From positions 1 to 27,484 of the forward strand of contig CAYYVJ010000018.1 of the NCBI GenBank assembly GCA_964475115.1: a DNA stretch of 27,484 nucleotides, in the 5' to 3' direction. Source of the DNA: CAYYVJ01 sp964475115 (lineage in GTDB: Bacteria > Bacillota > Clostridia > Lachnospirales > Lachnospiraceae). Each line of letters begins with the position of its first letter. The first letter of the stretch is position 1. The translations under genes and the position numbers were made by a program. This document shows positions 15,989 to 24,770 of the stretch, piece after piece. The notes beneath the pieces were generated by a model. It saw only the letters and a list, made by a program, of their open reading frames with translations. It was not told where the DNA came from and did not search any database.

Positions 15989-17137
15989 ATGAGAAAAAAA
16001 ATTAACGCCTTGTCCTTCTTATTTCTTTTTAGCATTCTTTCACTATTTGCTTGTTCAGGAAAGAAAAATGAAAGCTATGAAAAAGGAATAAAACACTATA
16101 ATAATGGAAATTATACAGAAGCACTTACTGCCTTTGAAAGTGCTATTTCCCTTGACAAAACTAATGGAAACAATTATATAAGCCTAGCCTTAACTTATGT
16201 TGAAATGGGACAATATGATAAAGCACTAGATCAATTAAGTTTTGCCTTAGAACTTGAACCAGAAAACCAGAAGATTCACCGTGGTATGGGTATTGCTTAT
16301 CTTGGCCTAGAAAATTACGAGAAATCCCTTTCTTCCTTTGCTTCTGCCTTAAGCTATGCCAATGGAAAAGTTAGTGCCTTAGAGTTTGATGTACTAGACT
16401 ATCGTGGGATTGCAGAAGTAAAAAGTGGAATGTATGCTGAAGCTATTGACACCTATAGTATCCTTATTGATATTGGTTATCATACTTCTGAACACTATTA
16501 CCTCAGAGGAAATGTCTATCTTTTACTAGATGACATCGCTTCCGCAGAGAAAGACTTTGATAAAGCTTTAGAACTTACTCCTACTAATTACAAATTGTAC
16601 TTGGATATTTTCCAAGGATTGAGTAAAAATTATCCAGATGAGGCTAAAAAATACCTAGAAAGATCACTTTTGATTAATTCCTCCAAAAAGGAAGATTATT
16701 TAAATCAAGGAAAAATTTATTTTTATTTAGAAGATTATGAAAACAGTTTAACAAATCTAAAAAAAGCCAAAGAAGAAGGAAACACTGAAGCTACACTGTT
16801 CTTAGGTAAAGTCTATTCCCATGTAGGAAACGATACACAAGCACTTTTGTTTTTCCAAGAATATTTAGAAGCGAATCCATCTAATGGTACTGTTTATAAT
16901 GAAATAGGTTTGATAAAATTAAAAACCGAAGAATACCATGACGCATTAAGTTATTTTCAAAACGGCCTTTCATACAACGATTTAAATTCATTAAAAGAGC
17001 TTAAATTCAACGAAGCCATTACCTATGAATATTTAGGTGACTTTGATACTGCTTTTACAAAATTTTCAAGCTATATAACTACTTATCCTGATGATGCTGA
17101 TGCATTAAGGGAATATGACTTTTTAAAAACCAGATAG
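15989..17137 (+). CDS. Tetratricopeptide-repeat lipoprotein
   Basis: This is a 382-residue protein with a short lysine-led signal ending in LFAC (lipid cysteine at residue 22; the Phe at -2 is unusual but tolerable). The rest is almost entirely TPR repeats, recognisable as 34-residue units such as YEKGIKHYNNGNYTEALTAF, YISLALTYVEMGQYDKAL, YLRGNVYLLLDDIASAEKDF and FNEAITYEYLGDFDTAFTKF. TPR arrays bind other proteins, and the partner here is unknown. GGAG is 8 nt before the ATG. hflX follows after 9 nt, so the two are likely co-transcribed. Confidence 0.85.
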   Translation: MRKKINALSFLFLFSILSLFACSGKKNESYEKGIKHYNNGNYTEALTAFESAISLDKTNGNNYISLALTYVEMGQYDKALDQLSFALELEPENQKIHRGMGIAYLGLENYEKSLSSFASALSYANGKVSALEFDVLDYRGIAEVKSGMYAEAIDTYSILIDIGYHTSEHYYLRGNVYLLLDDIASAEKDFDKALELTPTNYKLYLDIFQGLSKNYPDEAKKYLERSLLINSSKKEDYLNQGKIYFYLEDYENSLTNLKKAKEEGNTEATLFLGKVYSHVGNDTQALLFFQEYLEANPSNGTVYNEIGLIKLKTEEYHDALSYFQNGLSYNDLNSLKELKFNEAITYEYLGDFDTAFTKFSSYITTYPDDADALREYDFLKTR

Positions 17138-17146
17138 GAGAAACGC

Positions 17147-18391
17147 GTGAATAAAACTTATGACTTAAAGGATGAGAACGAAAGAGTAATCCTGATAGGT
17201 GTCAGCTTATACGACAATGATGACACTGTAGAATCTCTCGACGAATTAGAAGAATTAGTATCTACTGCAGGCGCATCTACAGTTGGAAAGCTTATTCAAA
17301 ATAGAGAAACTGTTCATCCAGGTACCTATCTTGGCAAAGGAAAGATTGATGAACTAAAAGAATTAATTGCTCAAACAGAGGCTACAGGTATCGTATGCGA
17401 TGACGAGCTTTCCCCTGCTCAACTTAAAAACCTAGAAAATGCCCTTGCTAGCAAGGTAATGGATCGTACTTTGATTATTTTAGAGATTTTTGCTTCTCGC
17501 GCTTCTACCAAAGAAGGAAAAATCCAGGTAGAGCTTGCACAATTAAAATATCGTTCTTCCAGACTTATTGGCCTTAGAAGCTCCTTGTCTCGATTAGGCG
17601 GTGGTATCGGTACAAAAGGTCCAGGTGAGAAGAAACTGGAAATGGATCGTCGTTTAATCAAAGATAGAATTGCTCAATTAAGCAGAGAATTAAAAGATGT
17701 TAAACAACACCGTGAAGTTGCAAGGCAACAAAGAAGCAAACATAACATTCCTATTGTTTCTATTGTAGGTTACACCAATGCCGGAAAATCTACTTTGCTA
17801 AATACACTAACAAATGCTGGTGTATTAGAAGAAGATAAACTTTTCGCTACTCTCGATCCTACTACTAGAAATTTATCATTAGCTAGTGGGCAGGAAATAT
17901 TATTAACAGATACGGTAGGATTTATTCGTAAACTTCCCCATCATCTTATAGACGCTTTTAAAAGCACTTTAGAGGAATCCAAATATGCAGATATTATATT
18001 ACACGTAGTAGATGCCTCTAACCCACAAGTGGAAAAACAAATGCATACCGTTTATGAAACATTAAAAGAACTTGAGGTAGGGGATAAAACAATAATTACA
18101 CTCTTTAATAAGCAAGATAAAATTACAGAAGACCTAGTACTTAGAGATTTTAAAGCTGACAAAACAGTAACTATTTCTGCTAAAACAGGTAGCGGCTTAA
18201 ACCAACTTCTTAACACCATTGAAGAAATTCTTCGAGACCAAAAGGTTTACATCGAAAAAGTATTTCCATATAATGAAGCAGGAAAAATACAACTAATTCG
18301 AAAAAATGGACAATTACTAAAAGAAGAATATGTAGCTGATGGCATTTATATTGAGGCTTATGTACCTAAGGAAATTTACGGAAAAATGTAA
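17147..18391 (+). CDS. hflX: Ribosome-associated GTPase HflX
   Basis: HflX binds the 50S subunit and rescues or splits stalled ribosomes, notably under stress. The 414 residues contain the HflX N-terminal domain, the signature SRLGGGIGTKGPGEKKLEMDRR (about 148-169, glycine-rich loop GGGIGTKGPGEKKLE), a long helical linker, and a G domain with P-loop GYTNAGKS (208-215), switch DTVGF, NKQD and SAKTG. All nucleotide-binding motifs are present. The start is a GTG with TAGGAGA five bases upstream, 9 nt after the TPR gene. Confidence 0.96.
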   Translation: MNKTYDLKDENERVILIGVSLYDNDDTVESLDELEELVSTAGASTVGKLIQNRETVHPGTYLGKGKIDELKELIAQTEATGIVCDDELSPAQLKNLENALASKVMDRTLIILEIFASRASTKEGKIQVELAQLKYRSSRLIGLRSSLSRLGGGIGTKGPGEKKLEMDRRLIKDRIAQLSRELKDVKQHREVARQQRSKHNIPIVSIVGYTNAGKSTLLNTLTNAGVLEEDKLFATLDPTTRNLSLASGQEILLTDTVGFIRKLPHHLIDAFKSTLEESKYADIILHVVDASNPQVEKQMHTVYETLKELEVGDKTIITLFNKQDKITEDLVLRDFKADKTVTISAKTGSGLNQLLNTIEEILRDQKVYIEKVFPYNEAGKIQLIRKNGQLLKEEYVADGIYIEAYVPKEIYGKM

Positions 18392-18466
18392 TATACCTTT
18401 TACAACTTGGATATAAATATAAAAAGGAGTTTTATTATCCAGAGACTCTCCGGGTAATACAATCAT

Positions 18467-20260
18467 ATGGATAGCCAAAATATTGTAGATAATCAAAAAC
18501 GAGAGGGTTTGTTAAATCTATCCTTAAATGTAACAGAGGAAGAAAGAAACAAATCTATAGAGCTAGGTGTGGGTTTTGACCCAGAGAGCCGATTTTGGGA
18601 AGTCATTGTGCGTTACAGCGGAGACATCCTTCAATATGCAAGTGAAAGTCTTTTTATTGTTCCACTTTTAGGTAATTATGCTATTTTAACTTTAACGGAA
18701 GAAGAATTGATAAATATAACAAATCTCCCGCAAATTGAATATATTGAAAAACCAAAGAGGTTGTTCTTTTCTGTAAATAACGGAAGGGCAATCTCTTGTA
18801 TTAATCAACTACAAACTGGAAGTATGGAAACTACTGGAAGAACAAACTTATATGGTAAGGGAGTGCTGCTTGGAATTGTAGATTCTGGTATCGACTATAG
18901 ACATCCGGATTTTCGAAATGAAGACGGTACTACAAGGCTAGTTAAATTGTGGGATCAAACGATTCGTCCTGAAAGAGGATTCCCCCCTCCGGCTGGTTAT
19001 AGGATTGGAGCCGAATTTACTAATGAGCAAATAAATGAAGCACTTACTCAGCCCACACGCCAAGCTCAGGATAATTTAGTTCCTTCACTTGATATAAGTG
19101 GACACGGAACATCTGTAGCAGGTATTGCAGCAGGAAATGGTCGCGCCAGTGATGGGCTTTATCGAGGAGTGGCACCAATGAGTTCTCTTATCGTTGTGAA
19201 ATTAGGCTCACCTCTGCCAGATTCTTTTCCCAGAACAACTGAACTTATGCAGGCAGTTGATTATATTGTAAAACAAGGCATCGAACTAGGAATGCCTGTT
19301 GCTATCAATTTAAGCTTTGGAAACACTTACGGATCTCATGATGGCTCTTCACTCTTAGAAACCTATCTAGACAATGCTGCAAGTATTGGTAGGACTTCTA
19401 TCATTGTAGGGACAGGAAATGAAGGTGCTGCAGCTGGCCATACATCTGGAATCCTTCAAGATAGAGTTCCTCTAGAAGTAGAATTAGCAGTCAGTGTTTA
19501 TGAAACAACTATAAATGTTCAGATATGGAAGTACTTTAATGATTTCTTTCAAATAGAGATTATAGCTCCAAGTGGAGAACGTGTGGGACCTTTCCGTCAG
19601 GAAATAGGTCCTCAAAGAGTTAGCATCAACGAAACAGAACTTTTATTCTATTATGGAGAACCTAGCCCTTATAGTATTGCACAAGAAATATTTATAGATT
19701 TTTTACCAAAAAACTCTTATATCAATGATGGAATATGGACTTTTCGCTTTATTCCAGAAAGAATCATTCAAGGAGAATTTCATATGTGGCTTCCTAGCGC
19801 CTCTATTCTAAATTATGGTACTAGATTCCTTTTGCCTACCCCAAATATTACACTAACAATTCCTTCTACTGCCTCTAAAGTCATCTCAGTAGGTGCCTAT
19901 GATTCCTCTTTGATTAGTCTTGGAGATTTTTCTGGAAGAGGTTATACCAGAGTGACCAATCTTGTTAAACCAGATCTAGTCGCCCCAGGTGTAAATATTA
20001 CAACAACAGCTGTAGGCGGAAGATATACTTCTTCTACTGGTACTTCCTTCGCTACCCCCTTTGTCACTGGCTCTTCTGCTCTCTTAATGGAATATGGTAT
20101 TATTTTAGAAAACGACCCTTTCCTTTATGGTGAAAAGGTAAAAGCCTATCTCATTGCAGGCGCAAAACCGCTACAATTTGAAAACGAATACCCCAATCCT
20201 AGAACAGGATATGGGGCATTGTGCTTGTGGAATAGTTTTCAATTACTTACTCTTTCATAA
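18467..20260 (+). CDS. Subtilisin-like serine protease of the Csp (spore germination) type
   Basis: This is an S8-family protease of 597 residues without a signal peptide, so intracellular or spore-internal. An N-terminal prodomain (about 1-110) precedes the subtilase core with Asp139 (GIVDSGIDYRHPDF), His213 (SGHGTSVAGI), oxyanion Asn318 (GTGNEG) and Ser527 (GTSFATP), so the catalytic triad is intact. An insert of about 130 residues (roughly 332-465) between the oxyanion Asn and the Ser corresponds to the jelly-roll domain of clostridial CspA/B/C proteases, which process the cortex hydrolase SleC during germination. Several paralogues of this type occur in Lachnospiraceae, so the exact role is uncertain. 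The ATG at 18467 is the only possible start: an in-frame TAA lies at 18455-18457. AAAGGAG is 40 nt away, too far to serve it, and only a weak ribosome site is nearby. Confidence 0.88.
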   Translation: MDSQNIVDNQKREGLLNLSLNVTEEERNKSIELGVGFDPESRFWEVIVRYSGDILQYASESLFIVPLLGNYAILTLTEEELINITNLPQIEYIEKPKRLFFSVNNGRAISCINQLQTGSMETTGRTNLYGKGVLLGIVDSGIDYRHPDFRNEDGTTRLVKLWDQTIRPERGFPPPAGYRIGAEFTNEQINEALTQPTRQAQDNLVPSLDISGHGTSVAGIAAGNGRASDGLYRGVAPMSSLIVVKLGSPLPDSFPRTTELMQAVDYIVKQGIELGMPVAINLSFGNTYGSHDGSSLLETYLDNAASIGRTSIIVGTGNEGAAAGHTSGILQDRVPLEVELAVSVYETTINVQIWKYFNDFFQIEIIAPSGERVGPFRQEIGPQRVSINETELLFYYGEPSPYSIAQEIFIDFLPKNSYINDGIWTFRFIPERIIQGEFHMWLPSASILNYGTRFLLPTPNITLTIPSTASKVISVGAYDSSLISLGDFSGRGYTRVTNLVKPDLVAPGVNITTTAVGGRYTSSTGTSFATPFVTGSSALLMEYGIILENDPFLYGEKVKAYLIAGAKPLQFENEYPNPRTGYGALCLWNSFQLLTLS

Positions 20261-20287
20261 ATGTTAAACTTCCTTTGAAAGTCCCTT

Positions 20288-21145
20288 TTACCATGTGATA
20301 GTGTCAGGATCAGTGAAGCTTCCAAACTCATCTTTCATATCTGACAAAAGTTTAACCTCTTCTTCTAATAGATTAAAATCAAATATATTTATATTTTCTG
20401 CCATTCGGCTAGGAGTGACCGTTTTAGGTAAAGGAAGATAACCCATTTGCAAACTCCACCTTAAACATATTTGAGCAATGGTTTTATTATATTTATTTCC
20501 AATTTCCTTTAGCTCTTTTGATTCAAATACACGTCCAGTAGCCAGAGGACTATACGCTTCTAATAGAATGTTTCTATCTCTACAAAACTCGACCGTTTCT
20601 GCCTGAACATTTCCTGGGCAGAGGCGGATTTGATTTACCATAGGTGCAATCTTCGCAGTCTCCATCAAAGCATTTATATGATGTGGTAGGAAATTGCTAA
20701 TACCAATTGCGCGAATGCGTCCTGCCTGATAAAATTCTTCAAAGGCTTTCCAAGACCCTGCATTTGCTTCTTTCCACGATTCTCTAACACTTGCCGGATT
20801 TGGCCAATGGATTAAATATAAGTCCAAATATTCCATATCTAGGTTTTTCATGGTCACTTCAAACTCTTCTACTGTTTTTTCATAACCATGAGAAAGGTTA
20901 TGAAGTTTGCTTGTGACAAATAGTTCTCCTCTTTTAAGCCCTGACAACTTTATAGCTTTTCCAACACTTTCTTCATTTCCATATCCTGCAGCAGTATCTA
21001 TATGTCTATAACCTAATTCAATTGCATTTCTTACTGCATTTAAAGCAATCTCACCATTCGGCATTTGCCAAGTTCCAAATCCGACACATGGAATCTTTAC
21101 ACCATTTGATAATGTATAAGTATCTGACAATTGCTTAAAATTCAT
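20288..21145 (-). CDS. Aldo/keto reductase
   Basis: This is an NADPH-dependent carbonyl reductase of the AKR superfamily, 285 residues, a TIM barrel. The catalytic tetrad is complete: Asp50 and Tyr55 (HIDTAAGYGNEESVG), Lys80 (TSKLHN) and His113 (LIHWPNP). The C-terminal QICLRWSLQMGYLPLPKT and cofactor-binding segments are typical of the 2,5-diketogluconate reductase-like branch. Substrate range in this branch is broad and cannot be assigned. Its ribosome site (AAGGGG) overlaps the stop of the epimerase gene, so the two are translationally close. It converges with the Csp-type protease 27 nt away, with no clear terminator between. Confidence 0.93.
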   Translation of the reverse strand: MNFKQLSDTYTLSNGVKIPCVGFGTWQMPNGEIALNAVRNAIELGYRHIDTAAGYGNEESVGKAIKLSGLKRGELFVTSKLHNLSHGYEKTVEEFEVTMKNLDMEYLDLYLIHWPNPASVRESWKEANAGSWKAFEEFYQAGRIRAIGISNFLPHHINALMETAKIAPMVNQIRLCPGNVQAETVEFCRDRNILLEAYSPLATGRVFESKELKEIGNKYNKTIAQICLRWSLQMGYLPLPKTVTPSRMAENINIFDFNLLEEEVKLLSDMKDEFGSFTDPDTITW

Positions 21146-21149
21146 ATAA

Positions 21150-21800
21150 TCACCCCTTCACTTCACTTACTGCCTTATCTAAAGCAGCAATTACCTTATC
21201 ACACCATAGGTCAAATTCATCATCTTCAACCTGATATTCTTTATGTGCTAAAATATAATCTATGGTTTCTTTTATTCCTGTATCAAATCGCTTGGTAGCT
21301 ACAAACTCTGGAACTAATCGTTTTAATTTACTATTATCAAATACCACAGAAATAGCCTTATCACCTAAAAGCCCACCAAAAAAATCATAGTTTGAGCTTT
21401 TAGCCAGAAAATCAGATGGCGCATAATATGCTTTTAATTCTACACCAAGAGCATCCGCTATGATAAAATAGATTTGATTCCAAGTCAAGGTTTCATCACT
21501 CGTAATCTGCACTGCTTCTCCAATTGCATGAATATTCCCCATAAGACCTATAAAACCTTTTGCAAAGTCACTATTATGCGTCATAGTCCAAAGCGAAGTT
21601 CCATCACCATGAATAATCACTGGTTTATTATCTAACATTCGCTTTACCACCTGCCAACTTCCTTTGCTACCATGTACNNNNNNNNNNNNNNNNNNNNNNN
21701 NNNNNNNNNNNNNNNNNNNNNNNNNNNNNNNNNNNNNNNNNNNNNNNNNNNNNNNNNNNNNNNNNNNNNNNNNNNNNCCCCCAATAAACAAAACCTTCAT
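21150..21800 (-). CDS. NAD-dependent epimerase/dehydratase, interrupted by an assembly gap
   Basis: Seven N-terminal residues (MKVLFIG, the start of a Rossmann glycine motif) are followed by a 100-N gap and then about 176 residues beginning VHGSKGSWQVVKRML. These include HGDGTSLWTMTHNSDFAKGF and the ITSDETLTWNQIY segment of extended short-chain dehydrogenases. Proteins of this type have roughly 330-340 residues, so more than 100 bp are missing and the run of N is a placeholder. The catalytic YxxxK region lies in the gap. The sugar or other substrate is unknown. It sits between the iron alcohol dehydrogenase (27 nt upstream) and the aldo/keto reductase (4 nt downstream), probably one transcript. 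Confidence 0.85.
   Translation of the reverse strand: MKVLFIGXXXXXXXXXXXXXXXXXXXXXXXXXXXXXXXXXXVHGSKGSWQVVKRMLDNKPVIIHGDGTSLWTMTHNSDFAKGFIGLMGNIHAIGEAVQITSDETLTWNQIYFIIADALGVELKAYYAPSDFLAKSSNYDFFGGLLGDKAISVVFDNSKLKRLVPEFVATKRFDTGIKETIDYILAHKEYQVEDDEFDLWCDKVIAALDKAVSEVKG
21678..21777. other. Assembly gap (100 N)
   Basis: Exactly 100 N, the conventional length for a gap of unknown size, inside the epimerase gene. The reading frame happens to stay open across it, which says nothing about the true length. Confidence 0.99.
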
Positions 21801-21827
21801 GATACACCTCTATTCTCTTCTATTCAA

Positions 21828-22997
21828 TTAAAGTGCTAATCTGTAGATATCTTCTATCGCTTGACTGTCAAGCTCTACAAATCCACCTCTTTTTCCATCA
21901 CCTAAGCCAAAATTTTTCACCAACGTAGGAATATCCTCTTCCTTTGCACCAAGTTGTTTAAAATTAATTGGCATTCCAATTGATGTTAAAAATTTCTTAA
22001 ATGCTTGTATGCCTTCCATTGCAGTCTTCTTTGGATTAGCATAATCCATATGGCAGCCCCATACCCTAACTGCAACCTGTGCAAATCGCATTACGTCATG
22101 ATCCACAACATATTCCATCCATGCAGGCATTATCACCGCTAACCCTGCACCATGGGTTACGTCGTAAAGTCCAGAAAGTTCATGCTCTATATCATGACTG
22201 TTCCAGTCTTGAGCTCTTCCAACACCCACAATATTATTATGTGCTACCATTCCAGCCCACATAATGTTGGCTCTTGCCTGATAATCCTCTGGATTCGCAA
22301 TTACCTTTGGAACTTCATTGATCATAGCCAATAGAACTGCTTCACATAAACGATCCGTTATCTCTACATCTTTTGTATTGGTGAAATATCTTTCAAAAAC
22401 ATGAGCCATAATATCTGTTGCACCAGCTGCTGTTTGATATGGAGGAAGTGTCATAGTTAAAGCAGGGTTTAAAATAGAGAACTTAGGTCGCATACAATCT
22501 CCACCTGAACCACGTTTTAGCATACCTTCTTCTTTTGTAATAACAGAACTACCAGAGCCTTCACTACCTGCTGCTGCAATTGTAAGAATTGTTCCTACAG
22601 GTAATGCCTTAGTTGGCCTAGTCGTTCCATCATAAAAATCCCAAAAATCTCCATCATATAATACGCCACTTGCAATCGCCTTTGCTGAGTCAATGGTACT
22701 TCCACCGCCTACTGCTAGTACAAAATCCACATTTTCTTTCTTGCACAATTCAATTCCTTTATATACAAGGCCACTCTTTGGGTTTGGTTCTACACCACCA
22801 AGTTCCACGTAAGAGATGCCTTCTTCAGCTAATGACTTTTTAACTCGATCAAGTAATCCTGATCTTACGACAGAACCTCCACCATAATGAATCAGAACCT
22901 TTGTACCTTCAAATTTCTTAACATAGGCTCCGCTTTCCTTTTCACTATCTTCACCGAACACAAAATAAGTAGGACTGTAAAAATTAAAATTCAGCAT
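21828..22997 (-). CDS. Iron-containing alcohol dehydrogenase
   Basis: This is a group III alcohol dehydrogenase interconverting an aldehyde and an alcohol with NAD(P)H. The 389 residues show the cofactor motif GGGSTIDSAKAIA (97-109) and the metal ligands Asp195 and His199 (ATDIMAHVFERYF), His268 and His282 (SHDIEHELSGLYDVTHGAGL), spaced as in FucO. It is closest in appearance to the butanol dehydrogenase/YqhD-like group, which reduces a range of aldehydes. AGGAGG lies 7 nt before the ATG. It is the first gene of the alcohol dehydrogenase-epimerase-aldo/keto reductase unit, behind an extended -10 promoter and a repeat-rich leader. Confidence 0.94.
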   Translation of the reverse strand: MLNFNFYSPTYFVFGEDSEKESGAYVKKFEGTKVLIHYGGGSVVRSGLLDRVKKSLAEEGISYVELGGVEPNPKSGLVYKGIELCKKENVDFVLAVGGGSTIDSAKAIASGVLYDGDFWDFYDGTTRPTKALPVGTILTIAAAGSEGSGSSVITKEEGMLKRGSGGDCMRPKFSILNPALTMTLPPYQTAAGATDIMAHVFERYFTNTKDVEITDRLCEAVLLAMINEVPKVIANPEDYQARANIMWAGMVAHNNIVGVGRAQDWNSHDIEHELSGLYDVTHGAGLAVIMPAWMEYVVDHDVMRFAQVAVRVWGCHMDYANPKKTAMEGIQAFKKFLTSIGMPINFKQLGAKEEDIPTLVKNFGLGDGKRGGFVELDSQAIEDIYRLAL

Positions 22998-23018
22998 TTA
23001 ATTACCTCCTTCATTCTA

Positions 23019-23087
23019 TCATGAACCTTTTATTCATGAGACTTACTCATCAATCTTTTACTACAAAAAACTAGACTTCTTGTAGTA
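23019..23087 (-). repeat. Inverted repeats in the alcohol dehydrogenase leader
   Basis: Two perfect inverted repeats lie between promoter and start codon: TCATGAA/TTCATGA (23019-23025/23033-23039) and TACTACAA/TTGTAGTA (23059-23066/23080-23087). They could be repressor operators or leader hairpins. Confidence 0.45.
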
Positions 23088-23101
23088 TACCTGTAAGTAA
23101 T

Positions 23102-23130
23102 ATTATAGCATCCTTTCTAACTTGCGTCTA
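23102..23130 (-). promoter_or_regulatory. Promoter of the alcohol dehydrogenase operon
   Basis: Minus strand: TAGACG (23125-23130), 17 nt, TATAAT (23102-23107), with an extended TGC right before the -10 element. Transcription would begin near 23095, about 98 nt before the start codon. Confidence 0.62.
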
Positions 23131-23142
23131 GGAATTAAACGC

Positions 23143-23179
23143 ATATAACCGGTATGCTAGAAAGCCATACCGGTTATAT
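23143..23179 (-). terminator. Hairpin downstream of oadB, probable terminator
   Basis: A perfect 14-bp stem (23143-23156/23166-23179) with a 9-nt loop lies 32 nt past the oadB stop. The T run after it on the minus strand is weak. It separates the decarboxylase operon from the alcohol dehydrogenase promoter. Confidence 0.55.
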
Positions 23180-23211
23180 TTTATATCATATTTAATTGTA
23201 TTAATTTTATT

Positions 23212-24345
23212 TTATCCAAAAAGTGAAATAAGGATACCTGCAGATACAGCTGAGCCTATAACACCTGCCACATTAGGTCCCATTGCATGCATAAGTAAAA
23301 AGTTAGCTGGATTCGCTTTTTGACCTTCTACTTGAGAAACTCTAGCTGCCATTGGTACTGCAGACACACCCGCCGAGCCAATAAGTGGATTTATTTTTCC
23401 TCCAGATAAAACGCACATTAGTTTTCCAGCAAGTAAACCACCAATGGTACTAAACATAAATGCAAAAAGTCCAAGTACTATTATTTTTAATGTTTCCGGG
23501 CTCAAAAAGTTTGACCCTACAGCTGTTGCTCCAACTGTTACACCTAAGAAAATAGTAACTATATTCATTAAAGCATTTTGCACTGTATCGGAAAGACGGC
23601 TTACAACACCGGATTCTTTAAAGAGATTACCAAGCATTAGCATTCCAATTAATGGTGCTACAGATGGTAACAATAATACACAGAAAATAGTAACAACAAT
23701 AGGAAAACATACTTTTTCCATTTTTGATACCTTGCGAACCTGCTTCATTTCAATTTTGCGTTCCTTTTCTGTAGTAAGAAAACGCATAATTGGTGGCTGA
23801 ATAATCGGTATCAATGCCATGTAAGAATATGCTGCAATCGCAATCGCTGCCAGTAAGTGTGGTGCAAGTATTGACGCTGAATAAATCGCTGTCGGACCAT
23901 CTGCACCTCCAATAATACCTATAGCCGCCGCTTCAGCTGGTCCAAAACCAAGAGCTACCGCTACTAAAAAAGCAATACTTATACCAAGCTGTGCCGCAGC
24001 ACCTAAAAACAAACTAGATGGACGTGCAATCAGCGGTCCAAAATCTGTCATGGCTCCAATCCCAAGAAAGATTAAAGAAGGATAAATTCCCTTTTTCACT
24101 CCTAAGTATAGATAATATAACAATCCACCTGCTTGATCTCCCACAGGTTCATTCATTAACCCCGCTAGAGGAAGATTTGCAAGTAATACACCAAACGCAA
24201 TTGGTAATAATAAAAGTGGTTCAAATTTTTTAACTATGGCTAGATAAATAAGGATTAACGCTATCACAATCATAATAACAGACTGTACAGATAAAGCAAA
24301 AAAGCCGGAATCTTCCCATAGTTTTACTAAAGAATCAACAAACAC
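23212..24345 (-). CDS. oadB: Na+-translocating decarboxylase beta subunit (OadB)
   Basis: OadB is the membrane subunit that decarboxylates carboxybiotin and drives Na+ out of the cell. The 377 residues form about ten membrane helices. The signature GIIGGADGPTAIYSA (about 149-163), holding the aspartate implicated in Na+ and proton coupling, is intact, as are GVTVGATAVGSNFL and the C-terminal GPNVAGVIGSAVSAG. The length fits the shorter Gram-positive type. The start is a GTG with AAGGAGG nine bases upstream, 13 nt after the biotin-carrier gene. It is the last gene of the four-gene operon. Sister enzymes acting on methylmalonyl-CoA or glutaconyl-CoA share this subunit; the carboxyltransferase favours oxaloacetate. 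Confidence 0.95.
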   Translation of the reverse strand: MFVDSLVKLWEDSGFFALSVQSVIMIVIALILIYLAIVKKFEPLLLLPIAFGVLLANLPLAGLMNEPVGDQAGGLLYYLYLGVKKGIYPSLIFLGIGAMTDFGPLIARPSSLFLGAAAQLGISIAFLVAVALGFGPAEAAAIGIIGGADGPTAIYSASILAPHLLAAIAIAAYSYMALIPIIQPPIMRFLTTEKERKIEMKQVRKVSKMEKVCFPIVVTIFCVLLLPSVAPLIGMLMLGNLFKESGVVSRLSDTVQNALMNIVTIFLGVTVGATAVGSNFLSPETLKIIVLGLFAFMFSTIGGLLAGKLMCVLSGGKINPLIGSAGVSAVPMAARVSQVEGQKANPANFLLMHAMGPNVAGVIGSAVSAGILISLFG

Positions 24346-24358
24346 TGGCTATTCCTCC

Positions 24359-24742
24359 TTAATTAAGTACTATCATAGTTTCATTTGTATTTACACTGCT
24401 ACCTTTTGATACTAATATTTGTACAATCGTACCATCTGTTGGCGCATAAATCTCATTTTCCATTTTCATGGCTTCTAAGATCACTAATAACTGGCCCTTT
24501 TTCACCTTTTCCCCTACACTTGCTTTTATATCTAGAATTGTTCCAGGCATTGGTGCTTCCACAGAAGTTCCTCCGGCTGTTTCAGGCACTGCTACTTGTA
24601 CAGGTGCTACTGCTGCCACTGCTGGAATTGCTGCAACTGCAGGTGCTTTAGGGGCACTTTCAGTTGTCTTTATTATATTTGCTTTTCCTTTTTCAACTTC
24701 AACTTCATATTCTTTATTATTTATATTCACTACATATATCAT
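24359..24742 (-). CDS. Biotin carrier protein of the decarboxylase
   Basis: This carrier shuttles CO2 on biotin from the carboxyltransferase to OadB. The 127 residues have a short N-terminal segment (YVVNINNKEYEVEVEKG), a flexible Ala/Pro/Val linker (about 31-56) and a biotinyl domain with the invariant EAMKMENE, where Lys93 is biotinylated. It is a separate polypeptide rather than a C-terminal domain of the alpha subunit. GGAGGAAATGCA precedes the ATG, 28 nt after oadG. Confidence 0.95.
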   Translation of the reverse strand: MIYVVNINNKEYEVEVEKGKANIIKTTESAPKAPAVAAIPAVAAVAPVQVAVPETAGGTSVEAPMPGTILDIKASVGEKVKKGQLLVILEAMKMENEIYAPTDGTIVQILVSKGSSVNTNETMIVLN

Positions 24743-24770
24743 TGCATTTCCTCCATTTCAAGTATATTTA

